Origin: CAVSUR01 sp052143655
GTDB taxonomy: Bacteria; Actinomycetota; Actinomycetes; Streptosporangiales; Streptosporangiaceae
Direction: 5' to 3'
Length of the DNA stretch: 7,147 nt
Assembly: GCA_052143655.1 (NCBI GenBank)
Contig: JBKQSL010000353.1
Coordinates: 1 to 7,147 of the forward strand
Positions 4,928 to 7,147 of the stretch are shown here, piece by piece. Numbering within the stretch: position 1 is the stretch's first letter; every line of letters starts with the position of its first letter. Position numbers and translations under genes: made by a program. The notes under the pieces are model-generated. The model ran no database searches. It was not told where the DNA came from and was given only the letters and a program-made list of their open reading frames with translations.

Positions 4928-5584
4928 TCAGCCCGGCTGGGTCATGCCCGCCTGGGCCCGGACCCCGTGCGCCGCGGCCGTCTCGCTGTGGGACACCCAC
5001 AGGGCCACGTCGAGGATCCGCAGCAGGGTCGCCCCGGCGGCAGCGTCCGGCCGGAGCGCCGCCACGCGCGCCCGGGCAGCAGGGTCCTGCATCAGGCAGC
5101 GCAGCACGTCCCAGGTCCGGCCGGGCACGGCCACGGCCCTGATCACCACATGGTCGCTGATCGGGCACAGCCGGGGGCGCTTGCGGGCCAGCAGCTTGGT
5201 GGCGCTGGCCGTGCCGATGCCCTCGATCGCGGTGAGAGCGTCCCACAGGAGGTCGATGTCCGCGCTCACGGCATCGCCGGCGTCCCACAGGTCGAGGTCG
5301 GCCGGCAGGGCCGCCAGCAGGCGGGACAGTTCCGCGCCGTGACTGCCGAGCAGGGTGCGGACGACCTGGGGGCGCCAGGTGATGTCCAGCAGCGTGACGG
5401 CCAGCAGGTCGTCCGCGGTGATCTCGTCCGGCGGGTTGCGGCCGAGATCGCTGAACGTCATCCCGGCGAAGGCCGGATCACGGAAGTAGAGCACGACGGC
5501 CCGGTCCAGGCCGGGCCCGGTCAGGTCGCCGAGCAGGCGCCGGGCGGCGGCGCGGACAGCATCATCGGTCGGTAACAAGCGCAT
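4928..5584 (-). CDS. DUF6308 family protein with a helix-hairpin-helix-like segment
   Basis: The product has 218 residues and matches the actinobacterial DUF6308 family as I remember it: YFRDPAFAGMTFSDLGRNPP (33-52), EITADDLLAVTLLDITW (54-70), ADLDLWDAGDAV (95-106), AIEGIGTASATKLLARKRPR (119-138), PISDHVVIRAV (141-151) and a C-terminal LRILDVALW (188-196). The EGIGTASATKLLARKRP segment resembles a helix-hairpin-helix DNA-binding motif, as in base-excision glycosylases, but I see no catalytic Asp/Lys pattern, so no reaction is assigned. The ATG at 5584 was preferred to the one at 5623. The 13 extra codons have only about 5 G/C third positions, unlike the gene body, and a -10-like GATAAT at 5627-5622 would give a start of transcription inside them. 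The stop at 4928 is followed by the pseudogene block. Confidence 0.8.
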   Translation of the reverse strand: MRLLPTDDAVRAAARRLLGDLTGPGLDRAVVLYFRDPAFAGMTFSDLGRNPPDEITADDLLAVTLLDITWRPQVVRTLLGSHGAELSRLLAALPADLDLWDAGDAVSADIDLLWDALTAIEGIGTASATKLLARKRPRLCPISDHVVIRAVAVPGRTWDVLRCLMQDPAARARVAALRPDAAAGATLLRILDVALWVSHSETAAAHGVRAQAGMTQPG

Positions 5585-5621
5585 ACTGCCAGTATCACCA
5601 GCCGCCGCTACTGAAACGCGC

Positions 5622-5656
5622 ATTATCGCTGGTGAGAACCAGTCTCATTATTCTCA
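5622..5656 (-). promoter_or_regulatory. Putative promoter -10 box with operator-like repeats upstream of the DUF6308 gene
   Basis: On the minus strand GATAAT at 5627-5622 is a close match to a -10 box, 38 nt from the chosen start at 5584. Just upstream, in one of the few AT-rich patches of the window, lies the perfect inverted repeat CTGGT-GAGA-ACCAG (5629-5642). The same stretch shows TGAGA at 5633-5637 and TCTCA at 5643-5647 and 5652-5656, spaced 10 and 9 bp, about one helical turn. No good -35 box is visible. The region could bind a repressor or activator. Confidence 0.45.
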
Positions 5657-5703
5657 TGCGCCGCGCAGGGCGAAGATACCCGGAGCGCTTAGTCCCGGGG
5701 TGA

Positions 5704-5830
5704 CGAGCCGGCTGCACGGCCGGGGAAATCGCCAGCCCGGGCCAGCTGGCCGGCGATGCCTGCGGCGACCGCTCGGCGGCGATCCACGATGCGAGCCTGC
5801 ACGACCTCGGGGCCAAGTACGCCGACATCG
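5704..5830 (+). pseudogene. Coding-like scrap with no start codon, unrecognised
   Basis: Frame 1 on the plus strand is open from 5704 to a TGA at 5965-5967. Up to 5830 nearly all third positions are G or C, and the translation looks like protein (GQLAGDACGDRSAAIHDA, then SLHDLGAKYADIVTIA). It has no ATG, GTG or TTG start and runs into the end of the DUF1707 gene, which lies on the opposite strand from 5831. It may be the leftover of a lost gene that converged on DUF1707. I cannot name a family. No other gene is visible in 5657-5830; a perfect 12-nt palindrome GGCCAGCTGGCC sits at 5740-5751. Confidence 0.3.
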
Positions 5831-6460
5831 TCACGATCGCCGCCTCAGCCATTGCCAGAAGATCCGGCGCGGGGGCCGGGCCACGATGGTGCCGCCGCGG
5901 GCCTGGCCGGATATCTCGACTCGCAGGGTTACCGGCACCGCCGGGCCGGGGTGCGGCCGGACCTTGACGGTACCGCCCGCCAGCGTCACCTCGTCGGTGT
6001 CCACCTCGATGCCGGGCCTCGTCACCAGGGTCAGCGCCCCGCCGTGCACCTCGGCGTCGATCTGCAGCGCGGGCCGGGTGATCACGGCAGCGCTGAAATC
6101 GAGATCTACCGTGCCGCCGATCGCGCGGATGCGCATCCGCTGCGGCACCACCCAGGCGCCGGCCCGCCGCACGGTCGAGCCGCGGCAGTCGATCTCGGCG
6201 AGCTCCTTCGGCTGCGCGGCGGCGGTGTCCGGCGGGACCGCTCCGGCCGGCAGGTCGGCGGTCAGCTCCGCCAGCTCGCCCACAGTCCGGGCGGTCAGGG
6301 CCGCCTCCAGCCGCTCGTCCAGCTCAGCTGCGGTCAGCCGCCCGTCACCGGCCGCGACTCTCAGGATGTCGACGGCCCTGTCCCGGTCCGCGTGCGATGC
6401 GCGCAGCGCGGGCGTGCCCGCCGCCGGGCCCCCGGCGGCGGGGGACAGCTCACCGGTCAT
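5831..6460 (-). CDS. DUF1707 (SHOCT-like) domain protein
   Basis: The product has 209 residues. Residues 20-70 (RASHADRDRAVDILRVAAGD, then GRLTAAELDERLEAALTART) are a classic DUF1707 SHOCT-like domain, a short helical module common in actinobacteria. Residues ~88-193 form a beta-rich C-terminal region (IRAIGGTVDLDFSAAVI, DAEVHGGALTLVTRPG, VTLAGGTVKVRPHPG) of the kind seen in LiaF-like envelope-stress proteins, ending in FWQWLRRRS. There is no signal peptide or membrane helix, so it is probably cytoplasmic or membrane-peripheral. Its molecular role is unknown. The ATG at 6460 is supported by AAAGGA (6473-6468 on the minus strand) 7 nt upstream and by the usual position of the domain near the N-terminus. 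It lies 296 bp from the sulfatase stop, so it probably has its own promoter. Confidence 0.88.
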   Translation of the reverse strand: MTGELSPAAGGPAAGTPALRASHADRDRAVDILRVAAGDGRLTAAELDERLEAALTARTVGELAELTADLPAGAVPPDTAAAQPKELAEIDCRGSTVRRAGAWVVPQRMRIRAIGGTVDLDFSAAVITRPALQIDAEVHGGALTLVTRPGIEVDTDEVTLAGGTVKVRPHPGPAVPVTLRVEISGQARGGTIVARPPRRIFWQWLRRRS

Positions 6461-6467
6461 GACCACA

Positions 6468-6473
6468 TCCTTT
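6468..6473 (-). promoter_or_regulatory. Ribosome binding site of the DUF1707 gene
   Basis: AAAGGA on the minus strand lies 7 nt before the ATG at 6460 and fixes this start among the many upstream open codons. Confidence 0.6.
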
Positions 6474-6546
6474 AAGTCATCCCAAGGGTCCCGCAATACC
6501 CGGCTGGAACTGGACCCGCCGAGCGGTCGCGCGCAGCCGCGTCCGG

Positions 6547-6580
6547 GCTCTCGGACCGGCCGCCGGAACGCGGCGAGAGC
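6547..6580. repeat. Inverted repeat in the spacer between the arylsulfatase and DUF1707 genes
   Basis: GCTCTCG at 6547-6553 pairs perfectly with CGAGAGC at 6574-6580 around a 20-nt loop. It lies about 180 bp beyond the sulfatase stop and about 90 bp before the DUF1707 start (both genes leftward). It could be a late terminator, an operator or chance. In the rest of 6461-6756 I see no gene and no clear promoter; open frames there are arginine/proline-rich shadows. Confidence 0.4.
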
Positions 6581-6756
6581 GCCGGGCCGTTTGGTCCCAG
6601 CCGGGCGTGCCCTTCGGCCATGCCTGCCGCGCACTCCCGGGAATGGCCTGAAAGAAATTGGCCGGCCTATGGCTCCTCGCCACCGTACGACACGCACTGG
6701 CGCGCATGTCCGGCGGTGCCCGGGTGGCCTGACCGCCAGACCGCCCCAGGGCTGGG

Positions 6757-7147
6757 TTACTGGCGGCCCATGGCGATCCGGAACTGCTCGTCCGGGCTGA
6801 TGAAGTGGTCGGCGTCAGCAGGCCCGGTGTCGATCTGCACCCAGTGCACGGTCCTGGTGAAGGTGCTCGTCCGGGAGGTGTAGTCGTCACTGACGGGCGT
6901 GGCACTGTCGGATCCGATGTCGGCCGTCTCGTCGATGGAGAAGATCAGCGGCACGGTGGCGGGCAGGCGGCCGGCCCCGGCCCGCTGCCCGTCGATGTAC
7001 AGCCGGACCGCGCCGCCCTTGCCCAGGCCGCCGCCGTCGTAGTCGAACTCCATCCGCACCTGGTGGGTTCCGGCCGGGACCGGCTGCTCAGCGGCGATCT
7101 TGAAACGCTGCAGGCCGAGCAGGTTATGGCAGTAACGCAGCTGCCCG
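6757..7147 (-). CDS. Arylsulfatase, C-terminal fragment (5' end outside the window)
   Basis: On the minus strand a frame is open from the window edge to a TAA at 6757-6759 and gives 129 residues. The sequence (YCHNLLGLQRFK, VRMEFDYDGGGLGKGG, RLYIDGQRAGAGRLPATVP, FSIDETADIGSDSATPVSDD, then VHWVQIDTG) is the C-terminal beta-sandwich region typical of bacterial arylsulfatases, which hydrolyse sulfate esters. The catalytic N-terminal part with the formylglycine motif (C/S-x-P-x-R) lies outside the window, so activity cannot be judged. The frame is clean and the C-terminal length normal. It is followed by a 296-bp spacer before the DUF1707 gene on the same strand. Confidence 0.85.
   Translation of the reverse strand, partial: GQLRYCHNLLGLQRFKIAAEQPVPAGTHQVRMEFDYDGGGLGKGGAVRLYIDGQRAGAGRLPATVPLIFSIDETADIGSDSATPVSDDYTSRTSTFTRTVHWVQIDTGPADADHFISPDEQFRIAMGRQ

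Noticed and set aside
4592..5575. Long plus-strand open frame opposite the dehydrogenase remnant and DUF6308
   Set aside because: The composition is a shadow (Arg/Gly/Ala/Gln/Pro-rich) and the minus strand carries a clear family in DUF6308.
5740..5751. GGCCAGCTGGCC palindrome as an operator
   Set aside because: It is a single 12-nt GC-rich palindrome of a type expected by chance at this base composition, with no second copy.
5700..6800. Long plus-strand open frame opposite DUF1707
   Set aside because: It is antisense to the well-recognised DUF1707 gene, and the translation is Ser/Arg/Pro-rich without motifs.

Overview
The window reads as chromosomal DNA of a very high-GC actinomycete (Actinomycetota). 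By eye G+C is well above 70%, third codon positions are almost all G or C, GTG and TTG starts occur, and the protein families (DUF1707, DUF6308, an actinobacterial Sfp-type phosphopantetheinyl transferase, a winged-helix HTH_42 protein) are typical of Streptomyces, Streptosporangiaceae and relatives. The genus cannot be fixed from the sequence alone.

Layout. Positions 1-243 (+) are the C-terminus of an NCS2 uracil/xanthine-type permease. It converges on a spermidine-synthase-like SAM-dependent enzyme (301-1173, -). A 198-bp divergent intergenic region with tandem repeats at 1171-1276 separates that gene from a rightward pair, a winged-helix HTH_42 protein (1372-2562, +) and a 4'-phosphopantetheinyl transferase (2559-3236, +), whose ends overlap by 4 nt. 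A GNAT acetyltransferase that ends early (3407-3877, +) follows, then a hairpin and a coding-like scrap (3924-4006). A small single-pass membrane protein (4067-4375, -) comes next.

The most unusual part is 4513-4868 (-). It holds the N-terminal ~75 residues of an FMN-dependent alpha-hydroxy-acid dehydrogenase joined, out of frame, to C-terminal pieces of a phosphoketolase that has itself lost an internal segment. A hairpin lies directly after the phosphoketolase stop. Upstream on the same strand are an intact DUF6308 gene (4928-5584) with an AT-rich, operator-like upstream region, another coding-like scrap (5704-5830, +), an intact DUF1707 gene (5831-6460), and the C-terminus of an arylsulfatase (6757-7147).

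How the genes work together. The only strong functional coupling is the winged-helix/PPTase pair, which by its overlap should be co-translated. The PPTase would activate carrier proteins of polyketide, nonribosomal peptide or fatty-acid synthases encoded elsewhere. The other genes look like unrelated housekeeping or accessory genes. Several truncated pieces suggest a locus that has been rearranged and is losing genes. I found no CRISPR array, tRNA, rRNA, transposase, defence system or biosynthetic cluster, and no convincing new multi-gene system. The points most worth checking are the gene remnants, the short repeat around a start codon, and the non-canonical motif in the winged-helix protein.
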